Part shown: in pieces, positions 1 to 9,035 of the stretch
Layout of the letters: each line of letters starts with the position of its first letter
Position numbering within the stretch: position 1 is the first letter of the stretch
NCBI RefSeq assembly: GCF_001514235.1
Contig: NZ_KQ948928.1
Coordinates: forward strand, 62,001 to 126,000
Length of the DNA: 64,000 bases
From: Streptomyces caeruleatus
Lineage (GTDB): Bacteria; Actinomycetota; Actinomycetes; Streptomycetales; Streptomycetaceae
Direction: 5' to 3'
Program-made: the position numbers and the translations under genes
Notes under the pieces: generated by a model
The model's input: only the letters and a program-made list of their open reading frames with translations
What the model was told of the DNA's origin: nothing
The model's database searches: none

Positions 1-975
1 CCCGTCATCCGGGACGGTGACGTCGTCGCGGTCGTGGTCACCGACTCGCCCACCGGGCAGATGCGTTCGCGGATCCTGCACGGCTGGCTGATCATCGGCG
101 CGGGGCTGACGGCCGCGATGCTGTTGGCCGTCGGGGCCGCCCTCAGGCTGACCGGCTGGGTGCTCAGACCGGTGCGCGTGCTGGACGTCACCACGCACGA
201 AATCGCGAGCGGCCGCATTAAGTCACGCGTCGCGGTGGCCAGCGGGCCACCGGAACTCAGACGGCTGGCCCGGTCGTTCAACGAGATGGCGGACAACGTC
301 GAGGACGTGCTGGAGCAGCAGCGCGCCTTCGTCGCCGACGCCTCGCACCAGCTGCGCAACCCGCTCGCGGCGCTTCTCCTGCGTATCGAACTGCTCGCCT
401 TCGAACTCCCCGAGGGCAATGCCGAGATCGCCTCGGTGCAGGCCGAGGGCAAGCGCCTGGCGCAGGTCCTAGACGATCTGCTCGACCTCGCCCTGGCCGA
501 GCACACCGAAGCCGACCTCCGGCTGACCGACGTCGGCGCGCTGACCGCCGAGCGCGTCGCGGCCTGGGCGCCGACGGCCGAGGCCAAGGGCGTACGGCTG
601 GTGGGCACCTGCCCGCCCACCACAGCCTGGGTCGACCCGGTGGCGCTGTCCAGCGCGCTCGACGCCGTGATCGACAACGCGGTCAAGTTCACGCCGCAGG
701 ACGAGCGCGTCGAGGTGACCGTCGCGTCCAACGGCAGGACCTCCACGATCGAGGTGGCCGACAACGGCCCAGGCCTCACCGGCGAGGAGCTCGCCCGCAT
801 CGGCGACCGCTTCTGGCGCAGCGGCCGGCACCAGAACATCAAGGGCTCGGGCCTGGGCCTGTCGATCTCCCGGGCCCTGCTCGCCCCGGGCGGCGGCTCG
901 ATCGCGTACGGCCGTCACGAGCCGCACGGGTTGCGGGTGACGGTGACGGTGCCGAGGTCGGGGCCGAGGCCGTAG
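1..975 (+). CDS. Sensor histidine kinase, C-terminal part (5' end outside window)
   Basis: The reading frame is open from base 1, so the N-terminus lies upstream; 324 residues are visible. They contain a membrane segment (about residues 22-50), a HAMP linker, a HisKA dimerisation box with the phospho-acceptor His in SHQLRNP, an N box (VIDNAVKF) and G boxes (DNGPGL, GSGLGLSI). The protein would autophosphorylate and pass phosphate to a response regulator, presumably encoded upstream and not visible here. The kinase core looks complete. The signal is unknown because most of the sensor region is missing from the window. Confidence 0.93.
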   Translation, partial: PVIRDGDVVAVVVTDSPTGQMRSRILHGWLIIGAGLTAAMLLAVGAALRLTGWVLRPVRVLDVTTHEIASGRIKSRVAVASGPPELRRLARSFNEMADNVEDVLEQQRAFVADASHQLRNPLAALLLRIELLAFELPEGNAEIASVQAEGKRLAQVLDDLLDLALAEHTEADLRLTDVGALTAERVAAWAPTAEAKGVRLVGTCPPTTAWVDPVALSSALDAVIDNAVKFTPQDERVEVTVASNGRTSTIEVADNGPGLTGEELARIGDRFWRSGRHQNIKGSGLGLSISRALLAPGGGSIAYGRHEPHGLRVTVTVPRSGPRP

Positions 976-1218
976 CGGGTGCGGCTGCGCGTGCGGGGGT
1001 GTGGCTGCGGCTGCGGCTGCGGCTGCGGGTGAGTGCGCGTGCGCGAGCGAGGTCGGCGGGTTCCTGTGGTCGCCTACGGCTGGTCCGGCGCGGCCTGCGC
1101 TACGCCTCGTCCGAGGCGGCGGGCTGAGCTACATGTGCTCCAAGGCAGCGGGCTGAGCTACGGCTGCTCCAAGGCGGCCTTCGCTACGACTGATACGACT
1201 GATCCAAGGTAGCCGTCG
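976..1218. repeat. Short direct repeats between convergent kinase and TAXI genes
   Basis: This 243-base gap starts with a run of GGCTGC hexamers (about 1003-1030). It continues with repeated units containing GGGCTGAGCTAC (about 1121 and 1151) and CTCCAAGG (about 1138, 1168), and a variant ATCCAAGG near 1201. No gene or clean hairpin is apparent. It looks like slippage-generated filler between convergent genes. Confidence 0.5.
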
Positions 1219-2214
1219 CTAGGGCTTCACCGAGCGGTAGTAACGCTTGGCGCCCTCATGCAGCGTCAGCGGGTCAGTGTAGATCGCCGTACGCAGGTCG
1301 ACGAGTTGCGCGGAGTGGACGTGGGCGCCGATGCCGTCGCGGCTCTTGATCACTGTCCGGGTCAGCCATTCGGTGAGCCGGGGGTCCATGTCCTTGCGGG
1401 TGATCAGCAGGTTGGACACGGCGATCGTGGGCACCGTGGCACCGTCCTGGATGCTGGGGTAGGCCGATTCCGGCATGTTGGTGGCGCGGTAGAAGTGGGC
1501 CGCGTCCCCCTGGGCATGCACCTTGGCGACGAGGGCCGAGTCGATCGGCACGAACCGGAACGCGGACGTCTTGGCGATCTCCTCCAGGCCGCCCGTCGGC
1601 AGTCCGCCCGACCAGAAGAACGCGTCGAGCTCGTGCCCCAGCCGCTTCGGCCCGGTGTCGATGCCGTCCGACCTGGGTGTGATGTCCTTCTCCGGATCGA
1701 TGCCGGCGGCCTCCAGCACGCGAGTGGCGATCAGCCGCACGCCGGAGTTGGGCAGCCCTATGGCCACCCGCTTGCCCTTCAGGTCCGCGACGGAGCGGAT
1801 GTCCGAGTCCGGCGGGACGACGAGCTGCACATAGTCGTCGTACAGGCGGGCGACGCCGCGCAGCCGGTCGGTGACGGGCTTGCCGCCCATCTTGAAGGTG
1901 TCCACGGCGTCGGCGGCGGCGATCGTGAAGTCGGCCTCACCGGTCGCCACGCGTTCGACGTTCTCCTGCGACCCGGCGCTTGTCGTCAGCCGCACCTTGA
2001 GCTGCGGCATGTCCTTGGCGAGCTCCTCGCGCAGCAGCTCGCCGTACTCCTGGTAGACCCCCGCGCGCGTGCCGGTGCTGAACGTGATCGTCCCGCTCGG
2101 CGGGTCCTCACCGAGCGGCAGCACCCACCACAGCAGCAACCCGAGGGTCACGAGTCCGGCGGCCGCGCCCTCGAGGGCCCGGCGCCTGCTGATGCGGGTG
2201 AGTGCCTTGAACAT
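1219..2214 (-). CDS. TAXI-family TRAP transporter solute-binding protein
   Basis: A 331-residue protein with an N-terminal arginine-rich stretch and one hydrophobic segment (about residues 15-33), consistent with export or membrane anchoring. The region starting FSTGTRAGVYQEYGELL and the following GSQENVERVATGEADFTI are typical of TAXI solute receptors, which deliver small carboxylates or amino acids to a fused TRAP permease. No TRAP permease gene lies nearby, so the partner must be elsewhere or the protein may act as a sensor subunit for the adjacent histidine kinase (inference). I chose the ATG at 2214 because the longer frame upstream lacks protein character and runs toward the divergent MazG-like gene. 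Confidence 0.85.
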   Translation of the reverse strand: MFKALTRISRRRALEGAAAGLVTLGLLLWWVLPLGEDPPSGTITFSTGTRAGVYQEYGELLREELAKDMPQLKVRLTTSAGSQENVERVATGEADFTIAAADAVDTFKMGGKPVTDRLRGVARLYDDYVQLVVPPDSDIRSVADLKGKRVAIGLPNSGVRLIATRVLEAAGIDPEKDITPRSDGIDTGPKRLGHELDAFFWSGGLPTGGLEEIAKTSAFRFVPIDSALVAKVHAQGDAAHFYRATNMPESAYPSIQDGATVPTIAVSNLLITRKDMDPRLTEWLTRTVIKSRDGIGAHVHSAQLVDLRTAIYTDPLTLHEGAKRYYRSVKP

Positions 2215-2315
2215 GGGCGCGATCCTGCCAGCCGGTACGCGGTGCTGGCCAGGGCAGGGGTCACAGGGGCTGCCGCGCACCGGGGAGTGTCAGACCCGGC
2301 CGATACAGTCGCGGC

Positions 2316-2720
2316 ATGAGTTCCTCTCCCGCCGACCTGGTCCGTGAATTCCACCTCGCCTTCGGCCTCGACGCCCGCAGAACGCCGACCGAGGTCTCCC
2401 CGGAACTCGCCGCCCACCGTGGAGAGCTGCTCGCCGAGGAGGCCGCGGAGGTCGCCGAGGTCGCCGTGACCGGCCCGCTCGACAAGCTCGCGCACGAGCT
2501 GGCGGACGTCGTCTACGTCGCGTACGGCACCGCCCTGGTCCACGGCATCGACCTCGACGCCGTGCTTTCCGAGATCCACCGCTCCAACATGACCAAGTTG
2601 GGCCCCGACGGCCGGATCTCCCGCAGAGCCGACGGCAAGGTTCTCAAGGGCGAGCACTACGAGGCGCCGGACGTGTCGGGCGTGCTGCGCCGGCAGGGAT
2701 GGGCGGCTCCCGCGCGGTAG
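2316..2720 (+). CDS. MazG-like nucleotide pyrophosphohydrolase
   Basis: A 134-residue all-alpha protein of the MazG / phosphoribosyl-ATP pyrophosphohydrolase-like superfamily. The metal-binding helices are visible: an EEAAEVAEV segment (about residues 40-49), then HELADVVYVAYGTAL (about 59-74) with the E..D pattern that binds Mg2+, and HRSNMTKLGPDGR near 88. Family members hydrolyse non-canonical or excess NTPs to NMP plus PPi, or act on side-chain nucleotides; the substrate here cannot be told from sequence. It is divergent from the TAXI gene and 69 bases upstream of miaB, so it may be co-transcribed with it. Confidence 0.82.
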   Translation: MSSSPADLVREFHLAFGLDARRTPTEVSPELAAHRGELLAEEAAEVAEVAVTGPLDKLAHELADVVYVAYGTALVHGIDLDAVLSEIHRSNMTKLGPDGRISRRADGKVLKGEHYEAPDVSGVLRRQGWAAPAR

Positions 2721-2789
2721 CTGTCTCCCCGCCGCTACAGCCGCCTTGGGCCGGGGCGACGGGTTCTCGCGACCGCATACCCTTGTCCC

Positions 2790-4304
2790 ATGAGCAGCAG
2801 CGACCGGAGCCAGGCAGTGGACGTGAAGACATACGAGGTGCGCACCTACGGGTGCCAGATGAACGTCCACGATTCCGAGCGATTGTCCGGGCTGCTCGAA
2901 GACGCCGGTTACGTACGCGCGCCCGAGGGCTCAGACGGAGACGCGGACGTCGTCGTCTTCAACACCTGCGCGGTCCGCGAGAACGCCGACAACAAGCTGT
3001 ACGGCAACCTCGGCCACCTCGCCCCGATGAAGACCAAGCGGCCCGGGATGCAGATCGCGGTCGGCGGCTGTCTCGCGCAGAAGGACCGCGACACCATCGT
3101 GAAGCGGGCGCCCTGGGTGGACGTCGTCTTCGGCACGCACAACATCGGCAAGCTCCCCGTCCTGCTGGAACGCGCGCGCGTGCAGGAGGAGGCGCAGGTC
3201 GAGATCGCCGAGTCGCTGGAGGCGTTCCCTTCGACGCTGCCGACCCGGCGCGAGAGTGCCTACGCGGCCTGGGTGTCGATCTCCGTCGGCTGCAACAACA
3301 CCTGCACCTTCTGTATCGTCCCCGCCCTGCGCGGCAAGGAGAAGGACCGCCGCCCCGGCGACATCCTCGCCGAGGTCGAGGCGCTGGTCGCCGAGGGAGT
3401 CAGCGAGATCACGCTGCTCGGCCAGAACGTCAACGCGTACGGCTCCGACATCGGCGACCGCGAGGCGTTCAGCAAGCTGCTGCGGGCCTGCGGGACCATC
3501 GAGGGCCTGGAGCGCGTCCGCTTCACCTCGCCGCACCCGCGCGACTTCACGGACGATGTGATCGCGGCGATGGCCGAGACCCCGAACGTGATGCCGCAGC
3601 TGCACATGCCGCTCCAGTCCGGCTCGGACACGGTCCTCAAGGCGATGCGCCGCTCCTACCGCCAGGAGCGCTACCTGGGCATCATCGAGAAGGTCCGCGC
3701 CGCCATCCCGCAGGCCGCGATCACCACCGACATCATCGTGGGCTTCCCGGGCGAGACCGAGGAGGACTTCGAGCAGACGCTGCATGTCGTCCGCGAGGCG
3801 CGTTTCGCCCAGGCCTTCACCTTCCAGTACTCCAAGCGCCCCGGCACCCCCGCGGCCACCATGGAGAACCAGATCCCCAAGGCGGTCGTCCAGGCGCGCT
3901 ACGAGCGTCTCGTCGCCCTCCAGGAGGAGATCTCCTGGGACGAGAACAAGAAGCAGATCGGCCGCACCGTCGACCTGATGGTCGCCGAGGGCGAGGGCCG
4001 CAAGGACGGTGCCACGCACCGCCTGTCCGGCCGCGCCCCCGACAACCGACTGGTCCACTTCACCAAGCCGGATCAGGAGGTCCGGCCCGGCGACGTGGTG
4101 ACCGTCGAGATCACGTACGCCGCCCCCCACCACCTCCTCGCCGAGGGCGCCGTCCTGAGCGTGCGCCGCACGCGCGCGGGGGATGCCTGGGAGAAGCGCA
4201 ACGCCGCCGAGGCCACCAAGGCCGCGGGGGTCATGCTGGGGCTGCCCAAGGTGGGCGTGCCCGAGCCGCTGCCGGCCGCCACCGGGGGCTGTGCCATCGA
4301 CTGA
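2790..4304 (+). CDS. miaB: tRNA-2-methylthio-N6-dimethylallyladenosine synthase MiaB
   Basis: A 504-residue methylthiotransferase that converts i6A37 to ms2i6A37 in tRNAs reading UNN codons. Three N-terminal cysteines for the auxiliary cluster are present (YGCQMN, FNTCAVREN, VGGCLAQ), followed by the radical-SAM motif CNNTCTFC near residue 168 and a C-terminal TRAM domain. The substrate modification i6A is made by MiaA, encoded about 2 kb downstream in the same direction. The methionine at 2790 is the first plausible start; the product is slightly longer than usual because of an N-terminal hydrophilic leader and a 25-residue tail. Confidence 0.97.
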   Translation: MSSSDRSQAVDVKTYEVRTYGCQMNVHDSERLSGLLEDAGYVRAPEGSDGDADVVVFNTCAVRENADNKLYGNLGHLAPMKTKRPGMQIAVGGCLAQKDRDTIVKRAPWVDVVFGTHNIGKLPVLLERARVQEEAQVEIAESLEAFPSTLPTRRESAYAAWVSISVGCNNTCTFCIVPALRGKEKDRRPGDILAEVEALVAEGVSEITLLGQNVNAYGSDIGDREAFSKLLRACGTIEGLERVRFTSPHPRDFTDDVIAAMAETPNVMPQLHMPLQSGSDTVLKAMRRSYRQERYLGIIEKVRAAIPQAAITTDIIVGFPGETEEDFEQTLHVVREARFAQAFTFQYSKRPGTPAATMENQIPKAVVQARYERLVALQEEISWDENKKQIGRTVDLMVAEGEGRKDGATHRLSGRAPDNRLVHFTKPDQEVRPGDVVTVEITYAAPHHLLAEGAVLSVRRTRAGDAWEKRNAAEATKAAGVMLGLPKVGVPEPLPAATGGCAID

Positions 4305-4340
4305 CGGAGCCCGGAGAGCGGACCGCGAGGGGGCGTGCAC

Positions 4341-4604
4341 ATGGCTCAGTGGGTGGTCGTGGAGGAGTTCGAGGACAGGCTTCGGCCGATCGAGCGGTTC
4401 GAAGGAACCGTCGTGGAGGCACGCCGCAGGCTCTACGAGACCGCGTGCACCCACAAGTTCAGCGAAGGGCTGCAACAACGGCGTCGCGAGGTGTTCCGCG
4501 TGCACGACGACATGTACTTCGTTGAGGTCAAGGGCGGTCTGGGCACCTACCGCCTGCGGTACTGGCTCGCGGAGCGCGTGTGGGGCACGGAGGCCGCCTC
4601 CTAG
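4341..4604 (+). CDS. Small conserved protein of unknown function
   Basis: An 87-residue soluble protein beginning MAQWVVVEEFEDRLRPIERF. It is rich in aromatic and charged residues and has no recognised motif. The ATG at 4341 sits ten bases after GAGG (4327-4330), better spaced than the in-frame GTG at 4335. The gap to miaB is 36 bases, so co-transcription is likely. I recognise it only as a short gene that commonly follows miaB in Streptomyces (memory). Function unknown. Confidence 0.7.
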   Translation: MAQWVVVEEFEDRLRPIERFEGTVVEARRRLYETACTHKFSEGLQQRRREVFRVHDDMYFVEVKGGLGTYRLRYWLAERVWGTEAAS

Positions 4605-4682
4605 CCCGGGAGGCCTGACCGAAGCAGCCTCCTGTATGCCGTCGCCGGGGCGCCTCCGGGGCCGCGCAGTAGGCTGCCGATC

Positions 4683-5423
4683 ATGCTTGTCGCTGCCGCC
4701 GTCTGCCCCTGCCCGCCTCTCCTCGTGCCCCACGTCGCCGCGGGTGCCGCGCCCGAGCTGGACGCCGCGCGGGCAGCCTGTACGGATGCGCTGGGCCTGC
4801 TCGCCGCCGCCCGACCGGACCGGCTGGTGGTCGTGGGGCCCGCAGAGGGCAGCGCGGCGCGGACTTATCCGCAGGGGACACGGGGCACGTTCCGCGGCTT
4901 CGGTGTGGACATCGACGTACGGCTGGGCCGCTGCGAAGGTCAGGACGACGGCGACACGGCCGATCCGGCGCTTTCGGAGCTCCGGCTTCCGTCCTCGCTC
5001 GCCGTCGCCGCATGGCTGCTGGAGCGGACCGGCTGGTCGGACGCCCCGATCGAGGGACTCGGGGTGGGGGAACCTCTTGAGGCCGAGCGGTGTATTGAAA
5101 TCGGAAGGGACATCGCCGCCCGGGCCGAGCGGGTGGCAGTGCTGGTGATGGGCGACGCCAGCGCCTGTCGCACGCTCAAGGCGCCTGGGTACCTCGACGA
5201 GCGAGCGGCACCGTTCGACGCGTCTGTCGCGCGTGCGCTCGGCGACGCGGACGTGGCCGCCCTCAAGGCTCTGGACACGGGGCTCGCGCACGAGCTGAAG
5301 GCGTCGGGCCGGGCTCCTTGGCAGGTCCTCGCGGGCGCCGCGGAGGGGGAGGGGCTCTCGGGCACCTTGCTGTTCGAGGACGCGCCGTACGGGGTGGGCT
5401 ACCTGGTCGCGACCTGGTCGTAG
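4683..5423 (+). CDS. Class III extradiol dioxygenase-like (LigB/MEMO fold) protein
   Basis: A 246-residue protein beginning MLVAAAVCPCPPLLVPHVA, the N-terminal pattern of LigB-fold class III extradiol dioxygenase-like proteins in actinomycetes. A VLVMGDASACR segment near residue 155 corresponds to the metal-site region of the fold. Several of the histidine and glutamate iron ligands of true dioxygenases are not obvious, so enzymatic activity is uncertain and a MEMO-like non-catalytic role is possible. It follows the small gene at 4341 by 78 bases. A strong hairpin (5468-5504) lies after its stop. Confidence 0.65.
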   Translation: MLVAAAVCPCPPLLVPHVAAGAAPELDAARAACTDALGLLAAARPDRLVVVGPAEGSAARTYPQGTRGTFRGFGVDIDVRLGRCEGQDDGDTADPALSELRLPSSLAVAAWLLERTGWSDAPIEGLGVGEPLEAERCIEIGRDIAARAERVAVLVMGDASACRTLKAPGYLDERAAPFDASVARALGDADVAALKALDTGLAHELKASGRAPWQVLAGAAEGEGLSGTLLFEDAPYGVGYLVATWS

Positions 5424-5467
5424 CGCGCCGACCCAGGAAGCCGACGTCGAAAGGTTTCCGAAAACGG

Positions 5468-5504
5468 CGGACGGCCGGGAGCCGTCAAGCTCCGCGGCCG
5501 TCCG
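5468..5504. terminator. Bidirectional hairpin terminator
   Basis: Ten-base perfect arms (CGGACGGCCG at 5468-5477 and its complement at 5495-5504) are extended inward by a five-base GGAGC/GCTCC stem with one unpaired base. It sits between the convergent dioxygenase-like gene and the antitoxin-like gene. Confidence 0.75.
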
Positions 5505-5516
5505 TCGATGTGCCGT

Positions 5517-5786
5517 TCAGGTGGTCGGCGGGGGTGCGTCCGGCGGCGGTGTGCTGCTGCCGGTCGCCGTGTCGTTCCCCTTGTGCGCGAGTCGGTCCAT
5601 GGCGCCCTTGGCCTTGCCCGTGCCCGTGTGGATCTTGTTGCTGTACTTGCCCTTGGTCTTCTCGTCGACGACCTTCGCAGCCTTCTCGAGACCGTGGTGG
5701 ATCTTGCCCTCGTGCCGCTGCGCGAGGCCGGAGACCTTGTCCTTCGCCGGGGCGAGTTTGGCTTTCAAATTGTCCTTCAGACCCAT
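5517..5786 (-). CDS. Antitoxin-like protein (Rv0909/MT0933 family)
   Basis: An 89-residue lysine-rich protein starting MGLKDNLKAKLAPAKDKVSG, with a helical repeat region followed by a Thr/Pro-rich tail. Proteins of this type are labelled antitoxins by homology to the Mycobacterium Rv0909 family. No toxin gene of the RelE or VapC type is adjacent; the next gene upstream on the same strand is an unrelated acidic small protein, so it would be an orphan. A structural or nucleoid-associated role is equally plausible. It probably forms a two-gene unit with the gene at 5811-6080 (24-base gap). Confidence 0.7.
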   Translation of the reverse strand: MGLKDNLKAKLAPAKDKVSGLAQRHEGKIHHGLEKAAKVVDEKTKGKYSNKIHTGTGKAKGAMDRLAHKGNDTATGSSTPPPDAPPPTT

Positions 5787-5810
5787 CGTTCACCTTCCCG
5801 CGCGGGGCAG

Positions 5811-6080
5811 TTACGTGCGGGCGCCCTCGCCGGCCTCGCTGTCGGCCGCTTCGTCGGCAGACTGCTGCTTGGGGATTTCGACGCCGTCGTCGGCGCCGCT
5901 CTCGACGGACTCCGCCGCCGTCGGTTCCGCCGCGTCCTCGGCCTTGGTCTCAGCCGACCCCTTCGCCTCCGCCGCCTCTTCCGCCGCGGGCTCGGCCGTT
6001 GGTGTGTCGGCCTGAGCCTCGACGGTTGACGCCTCCTCCGTGGCCTTCGACCGTCGGAAAAGTCGTGCGAAAACGCCCAT
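5811..6080 (-). CDS. Small acidic Ala/Glu-rich protein of unknown function
   Basis: An 89-residue protein starting MGVFARLFRRSK, a short basic amphipathic N-terminus followed by a low-complexity Ala/Glu/Thr/Ser tail that is probably disordered. The ATG at 6080 is preferred: the frame continues upstream into sequence without protein character that overlaps the divergent miaA promoter region. The N-terminal basic helix could contact the membrane or RNA (inference). It lies directly upstream of the antitoxin-like gene on the same strand. No functional assignment. Confidence 0.65.
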   Translation of the reverse strand: MGVFARLFRRSKATEEASTVEAQADTPTAEPAAEEAAEAKGSAETKAEDAAEPTAAESVESGADDGVEIPKQQSADEAADSEAGEGART

Positions 6081-6262
6081 ATCCACTCCATACGTTACTC
6101 GTGCGGGCGAAATCCCGCGTCGTCCGGTGCGTCCGTTTGCGCCCCCGGGCCGCCGCCTCCGTGAAACCGGCGGCGAAAACCTCGCAACAGGCAACGACCC
6201 CGCGCGTGTGCCGTCACGTAACTCGTTCGAGTCCACCCCGTGAGGTTTGCGAGACTGGGGCG

Positions 6263-7201
6263 GTGAGCAGCGCACCCCCCGCCCCCCGCGTCATTGCCGT
6301 AGTCGGACCCACCGCGGCCGGAAAGTCCGATCTGGGCGTCTTCCTGGCCCGGCAACTCGGCGGCGAGGTCGTCAACGCCGACTCCATGCAGCTCTACCGA
6401 GGGATGGACATCGGCACCGCCAAGCTGACGCCCCAGGAGCGGGACGGCGTTCCGCACCATCTCCTGGACATCTGGGACGTGACGGTCACGGCGTCCGTCG
6501 CCGAGTACCAGCGGCTCGCACGGGAACGGATCGACGCGCTGCTCACCGAGGGGCGCTGGCCGATCCTGGTCGGCGGCTCGGGGCTGTACGTCCGTGGCGC
6601 CGTCGACAACCTGGAGTTCCCCGGCACCGACCCCGAGGTCAGGGCCCGGCTGGAGGAGGAGCTCGCGCTGCGCGGCTCCGGGGCGCTGCACGCCCGTCTG
6701 GCCGCCGCCGACCCCGAGGCGGCGCAGGCCATCCTGCCCAGCAACGGCCGCCGTATCGTCCGCGCTCTCGAAGTGATCGAGATCACCGGCAAGCCCTTCA
6801 CCGCCAACCTCCCCGGCCATGACTCGGTCTACGACACGGTCCAGATCGGCGTCGACGTGGCCCGCCCGGAGCTGGACGAGCGCATCACGCGCCGGGTCGA
6901 CCGGATGTGGGACGTCGGGCTCGTGGACGAGGTGCGCGCGTTGGAGGCGCAGGGATTGCGTGAGGGGCGTACGGCTTCACGCGCGCTCGGCTACCAGCAG
7001 GTGCTCGCGGCGCTCGCCGGGGAGTGCACCCTGGAAGAGGCGCGGTCCGAGACCGTACGTGCCACCAAGCGGTTCGCGCGCCGCCAGGATTCATGGTTCA
7101 GGCGCGACCCGCGGGTGCACTGGCTGAGTGGGGCTGCGGCGGATCTCACAGAACTTCCGCATCTCGCATTGGCGTTGGTCGAACGACCGGTTACAGCCTG
7201 A
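6263..7201 (+). CDS. miaA: tRNA dimethylallyltransferase MiaA
   Basis: A 312-residue enzyme that transfers dimethylallyl from DMAPP to N6 of A37 in UNN-decoding tRNAs, making the substrate for MiaB. The P-loop GPTAAGKSDL (near residue 15), the NADSMQLYRGMDIGTAK motif and GGSGLYVRG are all present, and the length is normal. The GTG at 6263 gives the standard N-terminus; the frame is open further upstream but that stretch antisenses the small acidic gene. Confidence 0.96.
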   Translation: MSSAPPAPRVIAVVGPTAAGKSDLGVFLARQLGGEVVNADSMQLYRGMDIGTAKLTPQERDGVPHHLLDIWDVTVTASVAEYQRLARERIDALLTEGRWPILVGGSGLYVRGAVDNLEFPGTDPEVRARLEEELALRGSGALHARLAAADPEAAQAILPSNGRRIVRALEVIEITGKPFTANLPGHDSVYDTVQIGVDVARPELDERITRRVDRMWDVGLVDEVRALEAQGLREGRTASRALGYQQVLAALAGECTLEEARSETVRATKRFARRQDSWFRRDPRVHWLSGAAADLTELPHLALALVERPVTA

Positions 7202-7309
7202 TCACGTGATGGCATCGGGACGCTCCGGCCGTCATCCGTGCCTGCGGTGCCATGCCATCATCGAGCTTCGATCGACCAAGTGGAGTCCGAGTTGGGAGGG
7301 CGCGTGGCG

Positions 7310-7822
7310 ATGGAGGCCGGCCCTCGCGACACCGCACAAGGCACTGAGAACGTCACCGCTGACCGGGACGAACCGGAGCGCGACGGCGACCGCCTGAGCC
7401 CCGACGGGCCGGACGGGATCGACGAGACCGAGGGCGGTGTCACCGACGACGGCCCCGAGCCCGAGGAGATGTACGCGAGCGGCCCGGAGGTCGAGGTCGA
7501 GCTGCGCCCGCAGCGCCGACTGCGTATCTGGCAGCTCGCGCCCATCGTGTCCCTGGCCGCGGTCGGCTCCCTGATGTTCGCCTTCCCGCTGGCCTTCGAC
7601 TTCGGCGACAGCGGGGCCGTGATCGCCATGCTGGGGCTGCTGATCTGCTCCTGCGCGGCCGGCTGGGGCATGATGGCCGCCCGCCGGGTCGGCTACACCT
7701 GGCCAGGGCTGCCCCAGCGGGGTTCCGGCCGCAGACCGGACTGGCGGGTCGTGCTGGCGTACGTCCTGCTCGTCGCCGCGATCGTCGTGCTGGCCGTGTG
7801 GCGCGTGGCTCGCCTGCGCTGA
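7310..7822 (+). CDS. Membrane protein with acidic N-terminal region
   Basis: A 170-residue protein: an acidic, Asp/Glu/Pro-rich cytoplasmic segment (residues 1-75), then three hydrophobic helices (about 83-103, 107-130, 147-166). I prefer the ATG at 7310, nine bases after GGGAGGG; a GTG at 7304 is too close to that ribosome-binding site. It lies between miaA and dapF, 46 bases before the latter, so it may be co-transcribed with dapF. No family assigned. Confidence 0.75.
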   Translation: MEAGPRDTAQGTENVTADRDEPERDGDRLSPDGPDGIDETEGGVTDDGPEPEEMYASGPEVEVELRPQRRLRIWQLAPIVSLAAVGSLMFAFPLAFDFGDSGAVIAMLGLLICSCAAGWGMMAARRVGYTWPGLPQRGSGRRPDWRVVLAYVLLVAAIVVLAVWRVARLR

Positions 7823-7868
7823 GGGCCGTCCTTACGGGTCTGTCGTAGCGGCACCGTACGATCGAGGA

Positions 7869-8738
7869 ATGAGCACGCGGATCGCCTTCCTCAAGGGTCA
7901 CGGCACCGAGAACGACTTCGTGATCGTCCCGGACCCCGAGAACGTCATCGACCTCCCTCCGGCCGCCGTCGCCGCCCTGTGCGACCGCCGCGCGGGCATC
8001 GGTGGTGACGGGCTGCTGCACGTCGTGCGGTCCGCGGCGCACCCCGAGGCCAAGGACATGGCGGCCGAGGCCGAGTGGTTCATGGACTACCGCAACGGCG
8101 ACGGCTCGATCGCGGAGATGTGCGGCAACGGCGTGCGCGTGTTCGCGCGCTACCTCCAGCGTGCCGGTTATGCCGCCGAGGGCGATCTCGCGGTCGCCAC
8201 GCGCGGAGGCGTGAAGACCGTGCACATCGCCAAGGACGGAGACGTCACCGTCGGCATGGGCAAGGCGCTGCTCCCCGCAGGGGACGTCACGGTCAGTGTC
8301 GGTGAGCGCAGCTGGCCCGCGCGGAACGTGAACATGGGCAACCCGCACGCGGTCGCCTTCGTGGACGACCTGGCGCACGCCGGCGACCTGTACTCGGCAC
8401 CGCCGTTCAGCCCGGCCTCGGCCTACCCCGACGGGGTCAACGTCGAGTTCGTGGCCGACCGGGGCCCCCGGCACGTCGCGCTGCGCGTGCACGAGCGCGG
8501 TGCCGGCGAGACCCGGTCGTGCGGCACGGGCGCGTGTGCGGTCGCCGTGGCCACCGCGCGCCGGGACGGGGCCGACCCGGCGGCCACCGGCGCCCCCGTG
8601 ACGTACACCGTCGATGTGCCCGGCGGCACCCTGGTGATCACCGAGCGACCCGACGGCGAGATCGAGATGACCGGCCCGGCGGTGATCGTGGCCGAGGGAG
8701 AGATCGACGCCGAGTGGCTGGAAACGTTCGTTCGCTGA
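7869..8738 (+). CDS. dapF: Diaminopimelate epimerase
   Basis: A 289-residue enzyme interconverting LL- and meso-diaminopimelate. In Streptomyces, LL-DAP is the peptidoglycan cross-linking residue, while the meso form feeds lysine synthesis. The two catalytic cysteines lie in AEMCGNGVRV (near residue 84) and SCGTGACAVA (near 219), and the N-terminal GHGTENDFV binding loop is intact. GAGGA precedes the ATG. It appears to be the last gene of the miaA-linked run. Confidence 0.96.
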   Translation: MSTRIAFLKGHGTENDFVIVPDPENVIDLPPAAVAALCDRRAGIGGDGLLHVVRSAAHPEAKDMAAEAEWFMDYRNGDGSIAEMCGNGVRVFARYLQRAGYAAEGDLAVATRGGVKTVHIAKDGDVTVGMGKALLPAGDVTVSVGERSWPARNVNMGNPHAVAFVDDLAHAGDLYSAPPFSPASAYPDGVNVEFVADRGPRHVALRVHERGAGETRSCGTGACAVAVATARRDGADPAATGAPVTYTVDVPGGTLVITERPDGEIEMTGPAVIVAEGEIDAEWLETFVR

Positions 8739-9035
8739 ACGGTTTCGTGGCGCGGCATCAGAGTCGCGGGCCGGGCGTGGCTTGAGAGAGGCGCCGTCGG
8801 GACCCCAGGTTGTTCGAGATCACGAACGGCAGCTGGCTGTCTGGCGCAAAAACGTATACCCGCACACCCTCGCTCGAATGGGTGATCCGTTTCACGCTCG
8901 GCGAGAGGCGGTCAGTCGCACGTGATGGGCTCGGTAGCATCAAGCACCGGCCCGGACGGGGGAGATGTCGCCATCCCCTGAGCCGTGTCCGCCATGGGGC
9001 ACCCCGTTCGCCGGTCCACGCAGCCGGAGGTGCCC

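Noticed and set aside
2931..5291. A 786-codon minus-strand frame antisense to miaB and its neighbours
   Set aside because: It overlaps strongly supported plus-strand genes, and its product is Arg/Ala/Gly/Leu-rich without motifs. Long antisense frames are common in very GC-rich DNA.
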